A DNA stretch of 64,000 nt from Paragordius varius (taxonomy: Eukaryota > Nematomorpha). How positions within the stretch are numbered: the first letter of the stretch is position 1; each line of letters starts with the position of its first letter. The position numbers and the translations under genes were made by a program. The notes beneath the pieces are model-generated. The model was not told the origin of the DNA, did not search any database, and saw nothing but the letters and a program-made list of their open reading frames with translations. The stretch covers positions 186,001-250,000 of the forward strand of contig OZ176052.1 of the NCBI GenBank assembly GCA_964247055.1. Direction: 5' to 3'. Below are positions 1-12,754 of this stretch, one piece after another.

Positions 1-893
1 CCCCATATAAGGCTATGAGGTTGAAAAAAGGGAGCATTTTTTTTAAAATAAGGATATAATAATATAGATATCAAAAGAATTTTTTTTAATAATTACTGGT
101 TATCTTTTTTGCAATTCTTCGTTTGAAAATAAAATATTGATACCTGTTGAGAATATCCCTCCGTTTTTTAAATCAATAATCCCATTTAAATCTTTCAAAA
201 TTACAACGATATATAATTGTTTTATAAATTTATTTTAAAATAAAATAATGATTTATGGACCTGTGGATTTCAATTTTTAAACAATGTTATACATAATATA
301 TATTGTTTGAGAAATTTTTCTAATTTTAAATTAGAAGGGCTGGCTGGCTTTTTACATTCTCATGTAAAGATCAATTTTACTGTTTCTTGATAAGAAAAAA
401 GTTATAATTTTAAATTAAAATCATATATTTTACATTAAATGTATAGTTGTCCTAAAATTACTATTAACAATAACAATCAAAATATTCAAAATTCCATAAA
501 TAATTCTAAATTTAATTATAAAGTTATTAAAAATTAAGTGAGTGTTAAGTAATTTGATTATTACATTGTTTCAAACATTTTAATTTAAAGTTTAAGTTTT
601 TTGAAAAATGTTACAAATGATTAATGATATTTTGTTTTCTTATCAAACTTATTTTGCAGTACATAACTAGTTTCATTTAAATAACATTTTTCACTCTTGA
701 AACAAAGTTTTGAAACAATAGTTTATGTTTAAATAGTTTTAAAAACGTTAATAAACCATAAAGTACAGTTTATATTAGAGTTGCAAATGACATTATTAAT
801 AACAAACAAAAGTTTATAAATATCATTTCAAAAAATTAGTTAGTATAGGAACTTATTTTGTGCCATGCGCCAAAATTTAACAAAGGGTAACTA
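1..893. other. A+T-rich stretch, no gene seen
   Basis: I see no open frame with coding character, no splice-bounded exon and no recognisable repeat before the first family A element. It is simple A/T-rich DNA lying downstream of RPA1 in that gene's transcription direction. Confidence 0.5.
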
Positions 894-1165
894 CAGTAAA
901 TACTGAAATTATACGGACAAAACGTAAAAATATAATTATTTTTTTCTTAACCATACTTTTTAAATCTAGATTTATCTCAATATAATTCATTGTTTTAAAT
1001 GACAAAGGGATAGAGATATATATAATACACAATAAATTTTATATTTTACAATTGTAACTAAGTAATTTATATGAGAAACATTAAAGTTTTAAAAAGTATG
1101 GTTGTCTTTTAAGAAAAAATATTTGTCTTTATATTCTTACCTTTCGTCCGTATAATCTCAATTTG
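894..1165. mobile_element. Family A palindromic MITE
   Basis: Left end reads TACAGTAAATACTG followed by ATTATACGGACAAAACG; the right arm is the inverse (CCGTATAAT, then TCTCAATTT) with a worn tip. Family A structure, seen across the window: about 270-320 bp, nearly perfect long inverted repeat starting CAGTAAAAATTGAAATTA, a conserved arm block AAAAGACAACCATACTTT, and TA at both flanks. CAGT ends with TA target duplication are typical of non-autonomous Tc1/mariner elements; that assignment is inference. Confidence 0.75.
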
Positions 1166-1416
1166 GCTTTTAAAAACATTGTTATTGGCACAAAGGTTTG
1201 TTTATAACACATGTAAATTCAAAAGATGTTCACGAGATATATCACATTTACCTTTCTATAAATTCACTAATTGCTCGACGGAACAATTTTTTGAAAATAA
1301 AAAACTGCCATTTTAAACTTCTACGAAAGTTTAGGCAAACAAGGCATTTTTAATATATAAATGCATTCGATGCATCCTAATCAAGCTTTTTAAGTTATTT
1401 TTCTTATAATATTATA

Positions 1417-1697
1417 CAGTAAAGGTTGAAATTATACGGACAAAATGTAAAATTAATAAGACATATTTTTTTTTCAAAAGACAACCATACTTTTTTAGAC
1501 GACCATTTATCCTATAATGAACATTAAATTACAATCGTAAAATAAAGTGTTTGTGTTACCAATTTACATTTCTATATTATACTTTGTAGTTTAAATTAAA
1601 GAGTGATATGTAAAAATATCAGGACTTAAAAAATATGGTTGGTTGTCTTTAAGAAAAAGTTTTGTCTTTATATTTTCACGTTTCGCCTGTATTTTGT
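1417..1697. mobile_element. Family A MITE, right tip worn
   Basis: Left end TACAGTAAAGGTTGAAATTA with ATACGGACAAAATG; the mirror arm carries AAAAAATATGGTTGG, TTTGTCTTTATATTTTCACG and a damaged tip. The 73-residue open frame across the right arm (1662-1883) is incidental. Confidence 0.75.
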
Positions 1698-1699
1698 GG

Positions 1700-2521
1700 C
1701 TTTATTCCGTACACTGCCCCAAATTCATGCCTAATAGCTCGTATTGTTTCCTCTAACTATTTTATAATGGACATCACGCGTAATAATTTTAATATATTGG
1801 TTGTTACTTTTTACTATAATGCAAAAAAGTGTGTACATAGTATTTTTGTTCACGTGTCACCATTAGTTTATATGGTAGTGTAGACAATTCATTTGAGTGA
1901 CAAAAAATCACGCTTTCCATTTTTTAAGAGTTAAATAAATGATAATACCAAAGAATAATTTTTAATCCGTTAATATACTAGTGTCATAAAATCAACGCAA
2001 AAAAGCTGAGATTACGCTACAAAAATTTTAATATATGCATTATTTGTATTAAATAGAACCAATAAATTCACAAAGTTTTTGGCCTCATAATAATACATTA
2101 AGATATTTCTTTACGATAAGACTGTATACTTTCTGTATTGATATAAAAGTTCCAAAACTAAAAGCATAATCTGTTATATTTTGTTATAGATTTATGTTTT
2201 GTTCAGAATTTTAGGGTGAGGTAAAAGAGCGGTACAAAGATTTTTAAGTGTTACAAAAAGATTTTTTACGCTAAATTATTAGCAGAAAAATTTTTATGAT
2301 AAATTTAAACTTTTGCCAAACATATTTAAAATAACACAAGTTTTTCAGTTAAAATTGGTATAATATATACTCAATTTATAAAATTTATTGATATGATTTA
2401 AGAATTTTACAGTAACGATTGATTGTCTATAAACTTTTGAGATAGTATGTTTTCCATTTATATGAAATAATTTTTACAATATAAAATATGGTTTTTTTCA
2501 AATTTTTATCACAGAAATCAA
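1700..2521. other. A+T-rich DNA downstream of RPA1
   Basis: No exon or repeat recognised. On the minus strand this is the 3' flank of RPA1; I found no clear AATAAA close to the stop codon, so the 3' end of the transcript is not located. Confidence 0.45.
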
Positions 2522-5500
2522 TCAGTCAGTGGATATTCCCATTTGTTGAAGTTCTTGCGTTATTCTTTTGGCTTCTTCGATGAAATCAACAGGTTTAGCA
2601 TTAACACAAATAACTTTAAGACGAGTTTCAACCTTAATATATTACAATAACAGAGTTAAACAAAGGCGTAAAAAAATAAAATTAAAAATATATATTTTTA
2701 GAAAAAAAAGCCGTATTTTACAGTAAAAATTGAAAAATTATACGGACAAAACGTGAAAATATAAACACAAATGATATTTTGCTTTAAAAGACACAACCAT
2801 ACTTTTTTAATATTAATTTTTTTATTTAAATTACAAAGTATAATATAGAATGTTAATTGTAACACAATCAAATATGTATACAATTGTAATTAAATGTATT
2901 TTATAGGATAAATTAAGTTTACAAAAGTATGGGCTTTTCTTTTGAAAAAAAATTCTTTTATACTTTAAAATTATGTCCGTATATTTTCAATTTTTACTGT
3001 TAAATTGTAAAAATTAACCCTAAATTCCATAAAATGCCTTATAATGATACGTAAGTATGGAAAATATCTTAAAATAAATTAGACAGTGATCTAAAAATTA
3101 ATTTTTAACTTACATTGAAAACTTCAACTTTGGCACGGAGTTTAAAGATGAAAGTTTTAAAAGTGGCATCTTCGAATACACGCATAAAGGCTTCCTGGTT
3201 ATCCTAAAAGTTATGCAGTTAAAATTATATAGACAATATGGAAAAATTGAAAAAACATATATTTTTGTATAAAGACGGCCATAATTTTCAAAGCCGAATT
3301 TCCACAGGCTCTCTTTTCAATACTTTTAAATATAAAATAAACCAATTTATATATCGATCAAAAGTATGGGTATATTCAAAAAGAAAGAGTTTTAAAATAT
3401 GGTTGTTTATTAATAAAAAACTTTTTTAAAATTTTATTTTACGTGTTTTCATTATAATTTCAACAATAATCATTAAATTTTAGATTTTTATATAAACTTA
3501 CAGCTTTTAAATCCCCCAAAGTTTGAGCACTGACCCCTAAAATGGCTTCAGCGGTATCCTGGAAAGCGGTTACCCATTGAGTTCCTGTGAAATCGGCTAT
3601 ACTAATCTGTGAATCAAAAATGAAAAAAATATATAAAAAATTTGTTAAATAAAACTCGGTGAAAATTGAAATTATACTATGGATGGACAAAACGTGAAAA
3701 TATAAAGACAATTTAACTCATTAAAAATAAATTTTGTTTTCATAAGCTTTTTATTTTACCGAAAGCAAGAGTCTCCATTGAAATTCGCTGTAATCTTTGA
3801 TGCATTTTTCACATCTATACTTTCCGTTTCCCAAATCAATTATTTTTTTGTTACAATCCGAGGAAGGACATGCCTGTAAATATATGTAAAATACAGTAAT
3901 TTCCGTGAAAATAATAGTAAAACTAAATAATATCTTAATAAAAACTGTGAAAATTTCCAAGTAATACCATCTTACAACTTAAAAAATTTAGTTGCTAAAA
4001 AATATTTAGTTTTATATAATTGGAACTTGAATATGTATATAATCTATTTTTTTTAAAAAAAATCCAAAATTATATACATAAATATATACTTGATATAAGC
4101 AATTATCGCGTTTAAAAAAGGTGATTGTAGCTTTTGCGGCAAAATAATCGGGTTTTTCTGATTGGCCAAGATGCTCATCCCTCACCTGACTCAACAATTT
4201 GAATGGTGTAGCTATAAAGGAAAAAAAATTTATTTGAAATAATTCTGTAAATTTTAATCAAATAAATTTCTTCTATCAAACATTAGCGTTTCGTTTATAA
4301 ATATCAGTTTTATTTTTATAACTTGGGGCAAAAAATTATCGATATATTGTATACCACAATGAGTTATAAATATAAATATGTTTAACAATAATTAAAAAAG
4401 AGCATCAATCTAAAAAGTAAAAGTCAATTATATTTTTGTATCCTTATATCATTTCCTATAGTCTATAATTGTAACTTATTACATCGTGTTTTAAACAATT
4501 GTCAGATATGGATCTAAAAAAATGGCTAATTTTTTTACTAACAATACAACTTTTACAATTAATATTTTCATCAAAGTTAAATTTTACTCTAAATTTTGGA
4601 TAACCAAATTATTATTTTTTTTCTTTTGAGATTTAAAAAATATAATTCTTACCTCCCATGCCACCATTCAGGGTTGAATTGAAAGCAGAATTCTCAGAAA
4701 TATTTGTTATAGAAGCGTTTTTATTCGTTTTAAACCAATCACGAAGTTTGGCAGTTTCTGTGGGCAGAGTATCTAAAGGATTTATTTGATATGAGCTGGA
4801 TTGAGTAAGGGAAAGGGATTTACCATTAAAATCTGATATTCTGTTTTATAGATATAACAGTTTGTTAAAAAATATCAGGAATAATATTTGGTTATTATTA
4901 TTATGAAAAATGTGTTAAATTAAAAGAAAAGGTATAAAGAGAGATAATTTATAATAAGTACACTTAATAAATAAGAATGATATTAAATAATTCATTTTCT
5001 TTAAAACTATTAACGGATAAATATTGTTATAGGAAGGCATTAAATTGACATGTTAAAATGCTCTTTCCTAGAATAAACTATTTTATACACATATATATTT
5101 TTTGCTTGTATCAATGATATATAGTGGATATTTATAATAAATTTTTAAGAGACTCCGTGTTTTCTTTTTACAAAAATCCTTAGACTGAATTAAAAATGCA
5201 TTTTTTTCACAAAAAAAACTTTCGAAAAAACCAATAGTTTAAATTCATTCTTCAATATTGTATAACTTTTTATAATCATTATATGCATCATCCCAAATCA
5301 AACATCAATTTTTTAAAACTTAAACAAAGCTTACTTTTATCTTACTGCATACATATATAATTGTTAAAAAGTCAAAAAAACCTTGCAGATTTGATAGCTA
5401 TGATAGTTTCATAAGGTTGAATGATGGCATCAGAACTCGTAAGAGCTTCGGCATCAGAAGCCCAAAAAGTGACATTTATAGCAGAACTGCTCATGTCTAA

Positions 5501-7364
5501 TAAGGTTACTTCACGTTTTTTCAGTTCTTTACTAAGCGTTCGAGATATTACAGTTTGAAGTTCACTAATGAGCGTTACAATACCCATAATATCTAAAAAA
5601 TTGTTTAAACAACAAAGTTAAAATAAAGAAAATAAGGGATTTGGAATTGCTTAAAATATATGTGGTTGGATGTCTGAGTTGACATTATAAATAGAATTTT
5701 TAATATTTCTAAGAATATCTAACTATCGTGCCTTTTTGTTATTTTTGTCAATGCAAAGTTTATTGAAAGTGAGCATAATTTAGAAGTATATTAGGAAATT
5801 GATTTAACCAAAAAAAATTTTGAGAAATTTTTTCAATTTATAGCGAAATAAAATTCTTAAATCATATTTGATATTAAATAACCAGTTTTTAAAAAAATTC
5901 CAAAAATTTCCGGTTAAAATGATATATTTCCCATAAAACTAACCTATAAATTTATCTTTTTCCAAGTCAACTATATCTTTTATGGCGACTAAATTGTATT
6001 TGACATTGGGAACAGTCTCAAAATTATCATAGCAAGGGACTATCGAGGTGTCACTATTCAACGTTAACTCATAATCATTGTTGAGGTTATTGAAGGCTTT
6101 ATTTGCAGCTTTTATGGATGCTTTGGATATGTAATATACCTAATAAGGCAAATAAAAATTTTAAAATATTAGTTAATCTAAAAAAACTCATATAACAACT
6201 TTTAAAATTTTTTAAAAAGTTGGTCACATATAAAGAATTAGGAAAGTATTTATCTGATATAAAGAATATAATTCCTGATTTAAAAGTATAGCTAAGGTTT
6301 CATCAATTATATATTAGGTATTGAAAATTAAATTATAGAAAAGAATTAAATATTAAAATATGTCCTTTTTCAAGCTTTAAGACTTTTATATAATGTTGCA
6401 TAAAACTTTATGACAAAAAATATTTATACCTTTCCAATCTCTATGAGCGGATAAAATTTATCGCATTCCTCATTAAAGCAGGTGGCTTTAATCTCACCAC
6501 TATCATCCAACAATTCCATATTAAAGAGTTTCCCTTCCCCGCGAGAATTACTCCAAGTTTTAATGGCGGATTTCGCAGTTACGCGGACTTTGATTGACCA
6601 TCTGAGAACAAAGAAAAAAGTTTATTATAAAGAATTTAAAACTAAAATTTTTAGCAAAATGGGCAATAATAAAACTTACTTATTTTGATAAGGTGTTAAA
6701 CTAGCAATGGGATTTGTAGGGCCTATATTTTGAGTCACCGAATAATTTTCTTTTTTGTTGTTTGTCAGCAATGCTTTATCTTTATTTGGATTAAAATCTT
6801 TTGCAATGTAATTGTTACTTGAATTTTTGAGTACATTTGACGGGTTATTGGCAAAATTTGAGGTGGGTTTTAAGGTTTCGTTACTTTGTTTAGAAATACT
6901 TTGGGCGGATGCTTGAGTATATGGCTCAGGGTTTCCAATCTTTTGACTGATTTTCCCAGGTTTCAGAACTTTTAATTCTCCAATCATAATAACTTTCCTG
7001 AAAATATATTTATAACCCTTACTTTTCAGGACTAATTACATTACAATAATATTTTTCTAGTTTAATGATTGCAAAATTTTCTAGTTCACCACTTGTGATC
7101 AAATAATTTAACTGACTAGCTAACAAAACTGATGTTGTAAGTTTTTTCCCATCTGAAAGAAGTAACCGGTAGCGATCTGAATTAGATTCGGCACTTGTCA
7201 TTTTTTTGTAACTCAATAATTGAACAATGGGTTGATGAAGGTCTTCTTCATTTAACATCAACTATAAAAAAATAATGGTATAATATTATAATTCGGAAAA
7301 AAGTATTTTAAATGCAATTTGGCAAGATAATAACCTGAATAGCGTTTTCTGTTAAGGGATTCAT
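2522..7364 (-). CDS. RPA1: Replication protein A 70 kDa subunit (12 exons)
   Basis: Large subunit of the trimeric single-stranded-DNA-binding protein RPA, acting in nuclear replication, repair and checkpoint signalling. Exons in transcript order: 7335-7364, 7023-7261, 6680-6997, 6430-6601, 5944-6139, 5382-5592, 4653-4840, 4090-4211, 3760-3873, 3502-3606, 3114-3203, 2522-2632. They sum to 1896 nt, 631 residues (human 616), with every phase matching. Visible parts: N-terminal OB fold with RYRLLLSDG (residues ~30-110), a Ser/Asn-rich linker (~115-190), OB folds A and B ([26 protein letters not shown]), and C-terminal OB fold with a zinc knuckle C494-x4-C499-x13-C513-x2-C516, the same spacing as the vertebrate protein, followed by [15 protein letters not shown]. 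It starts [10 protein letters not shown] at the only ATG upstream of the first donor. Introns 9-11 hold family A pieces. The protein looks intact. Confidence 0.95.
2721..2999. mobile_element. Family A MITE in RPA1 intron 11
   Basis: Complete copy: TA-CAGTAAAAATTG at the left, CAATTTTTACTG-TTA at the right, with opposed ATACGGACAAAACG / TGTCCGTATA blocks and ACCATACTTTTT / AAAAGTATGGG blocks. Confidence 0.85.
3214..3470. mobile_element. Degenerate family A MITE in RPA1 intron 10
   Basis: Worn copy: left GCAGTTAAAATTATATAGACA, right TTTTACGTGTTTTCATTATAATTTCAA, with opposed arm remnants around GGCCATAATTTTCAA and AATATGGTTG. The 63-residue frame inside it (3238-3429) is a by-product of the repeat. 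Confidence 0.6.
3656..3715. mobile_element. Family A half copy in RPA1 intron 9
   Basis: Only a left arm: GGTGAAAATTGAAATTATAC then ATGGACAAAACGTGAAAATA and AAAGACAATTT. No mirror arm follows in the short 152-bp intron. Confidence 0.65.
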
Positions 7365-7828
7365 TTTAGCGCCTCAATTTGGAACTAACATGCAAATGTA
7401 GTATGATGATACATATTTTATTTATGGACTCAATTTATGTCAAGTAAACAATATAAAAAAATCTCAACAACTAAATACATTTGAAAAAATTTTGAGTATT
7501 TTCTAATATATATTTATTTTAAAATAAATTACACGTTTTAATTGGTTTGACTGCTTTATATTTTTATAAAGGTATAACACTTAGACAAATAACATCTTAT
7601 CTGTAGTATCATTAATATCATTACGATTAAATCATATTTTAGCGTGACAACCATAAAAATAGTTTCTTTTACATTTAGTATCCTCATAAAACTTCAATAG
7701 GTATTTGTCCAAAAAAGGAAAAGGTAATATATAATATAGTACAGCTGTTGTGGAAACGCTGTTTAGTTTCTGTCTTCGAATAATTTTTTATAATATTGAA
7801 ATGGTATCGAATATAAATTTTATAATTA
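7365..7828. other. RPA1 upstream region
   Basis: The 5' flank of RPA1 on the minus strand. No gene seen; no core promoter element can be assigned with confidence in such A+T-rich DNA. Confidence 0.4.
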
Positions 7829-7985
7829 CAGTCATGTATACTTTATTTTTTCAAAAGTTTACTTTTTTTCGTTAAATGGATATTAATATTGGTAAAGAAT
7901 ATAAAAACAAGAACTATATGGTATTATCATATCATATTCTTTAAAAAAGAAAAAGAAGTGTGGATCTTTGGTAAAAAATGAAAAT
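7829..7985. mobile_element. Family F MITE, partial
   Basis: Left end TACAGTCATGTATACTTTA followed by TTTTTTTCGTTAAATGG and ATATTGGTAAAGAATA matches the left arm of the complete family F element at 40866-41082; the right arm is not recognisable. Confidence 0.5.
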
Positions 7986-8149
7986 ACACTAACTACTAAC
8001 CCTTCACTTAAAATTATTGTATAAAAGGTTTAGGAAAATCTTAATTCTCAATTATAATTTTTTTTGTTTTGATATAAACGATTTAAAAATGATATGCTGT
8101 ATTAAATAATTAATTTGATCCAATTTCGTTAGGATGTAACCCTGGTATT

Positions 8150-8372
8150 GCGGTTATTTTTTCCTTTATAATGTTAAATTCAGAATATGTTGACGAAATA
8201 TATGACCCACAGAAAATAATATGCCTGACAACGATGATTCGATCGAAGGGAAGGAATTGATAGTAGAGACTTATCTGGTGTACTTGGTTTTTTTCCTTTA
8301 TGATGTTAAAGATTATGTTGACGAAAATATAAGACCACAAAATATTATTCCTGGCAACGATGGTTTTTTTTA
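8150..8372. repeat. Two-copy tandem duplication
   Basis: Two direct copies about 135 bp apart, 8151-8247 and 8284-8370, sharing TTTCCTTTAT, ATGTTGACGAAA and TGCCTGACAACGATG / TCCTGGCAACGATG. It lies just upstream of the dead transposase gene; whether it belongs to that element is not known. Confidence 0.6.
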
Positions 8373-8477
8373 AGATTTTAGATGTTAATGAGATTGGGAT
8401 GTGACAACTTCATTAAACGGTAAAGGAAAAAGGAAAAGTACCGTTTTTGTTAATTTTAGAATATCATTTTTGGTCAG

Positions 8478-9417
8478 ATGAAAAAAAGTCCAAGGCCTAC
8501 AAAATTTTTGGGAATCCCAGAAATCATGAATTATCGTCTCGTCATTTTAGATGATTTAGACATGTCTATAAGTTCCATTAATGCTATGAGACGAAGCATG
8601 ACTCTGGGGATAGAGAAAGATCCATTGAAAAAGGGTAGGAAAACGAAATGCAATGAAGATCTAGTCAGGCAAGTCAAAACAATCCTCGACATTGATTGTG
8701 AATTGACTGACGATGGGATTTTTAATAAATTATCAGCAGAATTCAAAATATCCAAAAAAGTTATTTATAATAATCAACTATATGCGCAAAAGGTGTATTA
8801 CGGAACCTCAACAGCGCATTTTCTCGATAGTTATTCAGAAAAACGATTTGAATATGTCTGTCTTGTGAACGGCATACCCTTGGACAAATCTATTATTAAA
8901 ATGAGTCAGGGTTTTCCTTGAATACAAAAATATATTCGGTCGGGCACCATCAGGACATGCACCTATCCTCAAAAGCTTAAATATAGGTATTTTATTATTG
9001 GTGAAAACGTCTCTTTGTTGTGTATGATTGGAATACAGGGTGTTGTTAATTACAGCATCAAACAGGGAGCGTTCAATGGCGAGACTTTTAAGCCATTTTT
9101 TGGGGAGTCTTTGGCCATGTTACCACAAGTTGCGTTTGTCATTTGCGACAACGCACCCATTCATAAATGTTCTATTTTGGGTATTTAAGGCAACAAGCTT
9201 ACATATTTACCAGCTTATTCGCCCCAACTTAATCCTATTTAATGTTTTTTCCACGAATGAAATGTTCAAAAAAACCAAGATGCACCACATTCTGGGAACA
9301 ATATTGAGGAATCAAAAAATTGTGCGACGAATGAAAAACAAAATCTCTTCAAAATATTATAATTTTTTAAAAAGAGTTTTAATTGATACCTTTAAAAAAA
9401 CTAAGGTTGGAGATTGA
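8478..9417 (+). pseudogene. Dead Tc1/IS630-type DDE transposase
   Basis: Remains of a cut-and-paste transposase. The 5' part (8478-8921, 147 codons) has a helix-turn-helix-like region, ILDDLDMSISSIN, then KKGRKTKCNEDLVRQVK, as in Tc1/IS630 DNA-binding domains. After a frame change come YKNIFGRAPSGHAP near 8921 and, in a further frame, FNGETFKPFF, FVICDNAPIHKC and LTYLPAYSPQLNPI at about 9040-9240. The second catalytic block (D-N-A-P-I-H) and the NP-[IE] block are characteristic of the IS630/Tc1/mariner superfamily. The gene is broken: frame changes between the blocks, a stop after CSILGI, and a stop where the third catalytic acidic residue after NPI should be. Terminal inverted repeats were not identified. 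This is the only DDE coding sequence in the window; whether it is related to the CAGT-ended MITEs cannot be told here. Confidence 0.8.
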
Positions 9418-9703
9418 AGAGATTTAACCATCATTTATTTTAAGTATCAAGAACGATTTCGTTTTTCTTTTATCGCACAGTACGATATGAATATTATTCC
9501 CAGAAGGATATATTATCTTGTCTTTTAAACAATTATCATGGAAAAATATTTAATAAGATTAAATAGTGGGAAACTGGTATATTCATAAAATTGTTTTTTA
9601 AATTACCCAAAAGGGAGCATTTTGAATGGATGAAACACATTCACTTCGATATTTTTTATGAAAGCTATATAATCACTATCTATTCCCTATGTTTTCCATT
9701 TAT

Positions 9704-10035
9704 ATACCTGCACTTCAAAAGTGTCCTTGAACACCTTAAGTTGATCCTTAAACACTTCAAGTTGGTCCTTGAACAATTCAAATCGGTCCTTGAACATTTC
9801 AAGTTGGTCCTTAAACATTTCAAGTTGGTCTTTTAACACTTCAAGTTGGTCCTTGAACAATTCAAGTTGGTCCTTGAACAATTCAAGTGATCCTTGAACA
9901 GTTCAAGTTGGTCCTTAAACATTTCATGTTGGTCCTTGAACACTTCAAGTTGGTCCTTGAACAGTTCAAGTTGGTCTTGAACAGTTCAAGTTGGTCCTTG
10001 AACATTTCAAGTTAATCCTTTGACTTTTTTGTTTT
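9704..10035. repeat. Family C 21-bp minisatellite (TTGGTCC core)
   Basis: About 14 tandem 21-bp units of the type CAAGTTGGTCCTTGAACAAT, varying at a few positions, between TATACCTGCACTTC at the left and TTTGACTTTTTTG at the right. The same right boundary recurs at 63903, so this is part of a dispersed element. Because 21 is a multiple of three and the unit lacks stops, it gives false open frames on both strands. Confidence 0.85.
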
Positions 10036-11141
10036 AACTTTTTTCAATCAAATCGTGTATCATTTACCTATTTTATTATTTTGAACTTATTCTCTTGATT
10101 TAACCATATTTTTAACTTTGGGTCATTCAGATACTGTATATTTTTATTAAGTTTTTAAAAATATATAAATTTTAATAAGATTTCAACATAATTGAAAAAA
10201 ATATAGGTTTTCTGGGTTATTAATTAGAATTTTTCGTTGACATTATATGAAGCGATTACCTTTAGAGTATTCAATACCAAGATTACCTTGAGAATCCTGT
10301 GACATTTTTCCATTAAATTTATATTTAATCAAGATATTTATTGTGTTCACTGTGTTATTAACACTTTACATTTTGGTAGTAGTTTTATACGTCAGACACT
10401 CTTAAATATTTCAAAAAGTATATTATAAATCATCTCAAATTTCAATGCCATATTTTTGTTTAAATTTTTTAATTCGCTATTACAACAGGCAATATATGCT
10501 GCATATTTTAACTAAAAAAAGTTAAATAATAGTTTTGAAAAGCCTTAAAAGAATATTTATCAAACAAATCAGCTGTTTAATTATGGAGCTATTGAAATAT
10601 GTGGTCCCAGAAGTAAAAATATTATAACGTTTGGGGTAGAAAACTACCCAAAATGTAATCGTTTTATAAAATTAAAAAGGTAATAAAGTTTTAACAAAAA
10701 TATCTGGCAATAAACTAGGAAGAAATATATTGGAAAAAATAAATGGTATTAATTAGTCTTTTTTTTGCCAAACGAATGGGATGAAAATTAATTTCGATTA
10801 AAACAATTTACCAAAAAATAATAATTTCATAATTAAAATTATAAAGGGAATACACATAACTTAAACAATTCTTTCAAAAATACAGGCATACTTTTTGTAA
10901 TAAACAAACTTATCGATTACTTTGTAAATTATAGGATCAAATGTTTTAGTAAAACACATCTATATCCCATAGCGACCTTAATTGATTGGATATATTAAAT
11001 ACTAAAATTATGGCTGTCTTATAATAAGAAAATATTTGCAATTTTATTATATTGTCTTTATCAATGTTTACCGTAAATTATTTCATAATTTAACCATCAA
11101 TTAAAGCAGGGGTGTCCAATACGAAGTCCAAGATTTTATAT

Positions 11142-11179
<38 letters not shown>

Positions 11180-11182
11180 TTA
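10036..11182. other. Intergenic A+T-rich DNA
   Basis: Between the family C array and the first family B element downstream of calpain. I see no exon with splice borders and no named repeat; ends in a (TA)n run at about 11143-11175. Confidence 0.4.
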
Positions 11183-11421
11183 TACCATTTACAAGTCAAA
11201 TTCACCCACGAATAATTCAGATTCACCCTAAAAATAAATTGTGTTTTCTGGCTAATATAAAATTTATTTTTATGGAATAGTTTATTATTTTTTCAGTAAT
11301 ATATTATTTTTAAACAAAATTTTATTTTTTCTTACAAAATATAAAAAAATATAGGTAATTTTTAATTTTAAACATAATTTTTAGGGTGAATTTGAATTGT
11401 TCAAGGGTAAACTGTAAATGT
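11183..11421. mobile_element. Family B palindromic element (TACCATTT ends)
   Basis: Left TACCATTTACAAGTCAAATT, right AACTGTAAATGTATA, inserted in a (TA)n run. Family B plan, seen in about 13 places: TACCATTTACA end, one or more 21-bp units TTCAAATTCACCCTTGAACA, a CCCTAAAAATAAATTATG block, an A+T-rich centre, then the mirror image. Here each arm holds one or two units. Confidence 0.75.
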
Positions 11422-11429
11422 ATATATAT

Positions 11430-12754
11430 ATATATATATTGTCCTTATAATTTTAAAGCATTAATGAAATATTCTAGAACAAGGGGGGCCAACACGCGCC
11501 CAAAAAAGTTTTGAAGCCCACTAGAAATTTTAAAATAAATTTTTTTTGAAATCTAAGTAAAATCGATTTTTATAAACAAATTTTTCCACAATAAATCTTT
11601 CCGAATTTCGGCAATGAACTAACTAGTAAAAAATGTAGTTTTCACCATTTTATGTTTGTAATTTAATAAAATATTTTTGTTAATGCCCATATATTCTGCA
11701 AATAAGGGCATTCGGATTTTTAACCTCGAAATTTGGCCTGCAAAGCTATTTGCGTTGACCATCTTTGTTTTAGACAAAAGCCATAGAAGCCTGAAATAGA
11801 GAAAATAGAGGAAAAATACTATTGGAATAAACATTATTTAAAAATTTTTCACAAAAACAATATGCCGCGTCATAAAAACAAAAATAAAACTCTTTTATGT
11901 GCGGCCAATTGATTTTTTACGACAATGCAGCTTATGAAACCATTCATGTTGTACAAAATAAAGTATACAATTTATACGATTTTTCAAACTATAACTTATT
12001 AAAAATCAAGAAAATTTAAACATTTATTTGGCTGACCTTTAGAGTTTTGAGGTTAAAACATCTCTAAACTCGTATAATTTTTGATTAATGCTATTTTACG
12101 CAAAATACCTTGACCCATAGCTAAAATTTAATAATGGTCGACGCATTCATAACGCTTAAAGGATTAAATCCACAAACTAATTGAAAATATCGAACCGCGT
12201 ATTTAAAAATTAAATGGAAGCATTTATTAATTTAAATAAACCTACATGTTTTTTCCAGAATATTGCTTTAAAACACGATAAATTTTAATTATAAATAAAT
12301 TCGGATTAAATAATATTTATGTGTATATCGTCCCGCACAAAGGTTTAAGGCTCAATATAAAATGGATATCCCTAAATAGAGTTACATAGGACTTTTAACA
12401 AAACAATGTATATAGATTGATTAAATATATTTATTAGCGCAATAACAATAATTTAAGTATAGTAAAATTTTATCAATGATTACGAAGATATAAATAAAAA
12501 TTGCGTTATATAAGTATATTTTGCTAGGAGCTAGTTGACTAGAATAAACGAATTTACAAGTGTTTATAAATGAAAACGCATTTTGCATATATATATTAAA
12601 GTATATTCCACAAATAATATATATATTATAAATAAAAAGAGTATTATTTTAAAGTAAAAAAAGATGGGATAAAATAAATTTTATATAAATTGCAAGCAAG
12701 CAAAGAAAATATTTTTTTTCCTGATAATTATCGTTTCAATAGCCTCAACGCAGT
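11430..12754. other. 3' flank of calpain
   Basis: No further exon recognised. The 71-residue minus frame at 11619-11834 resembles no known protein and has no splice context, so I do not call it. Confidence 0.4.

Noticed and set aside
9591-9881. Coiled-coil-like frames MFKDQLELFKDQLEV and the opposing EHLKLILKHFK frame
   Set aside because: Same arithmetic effect from the family C array; the heptad look arises from the repeat unit.
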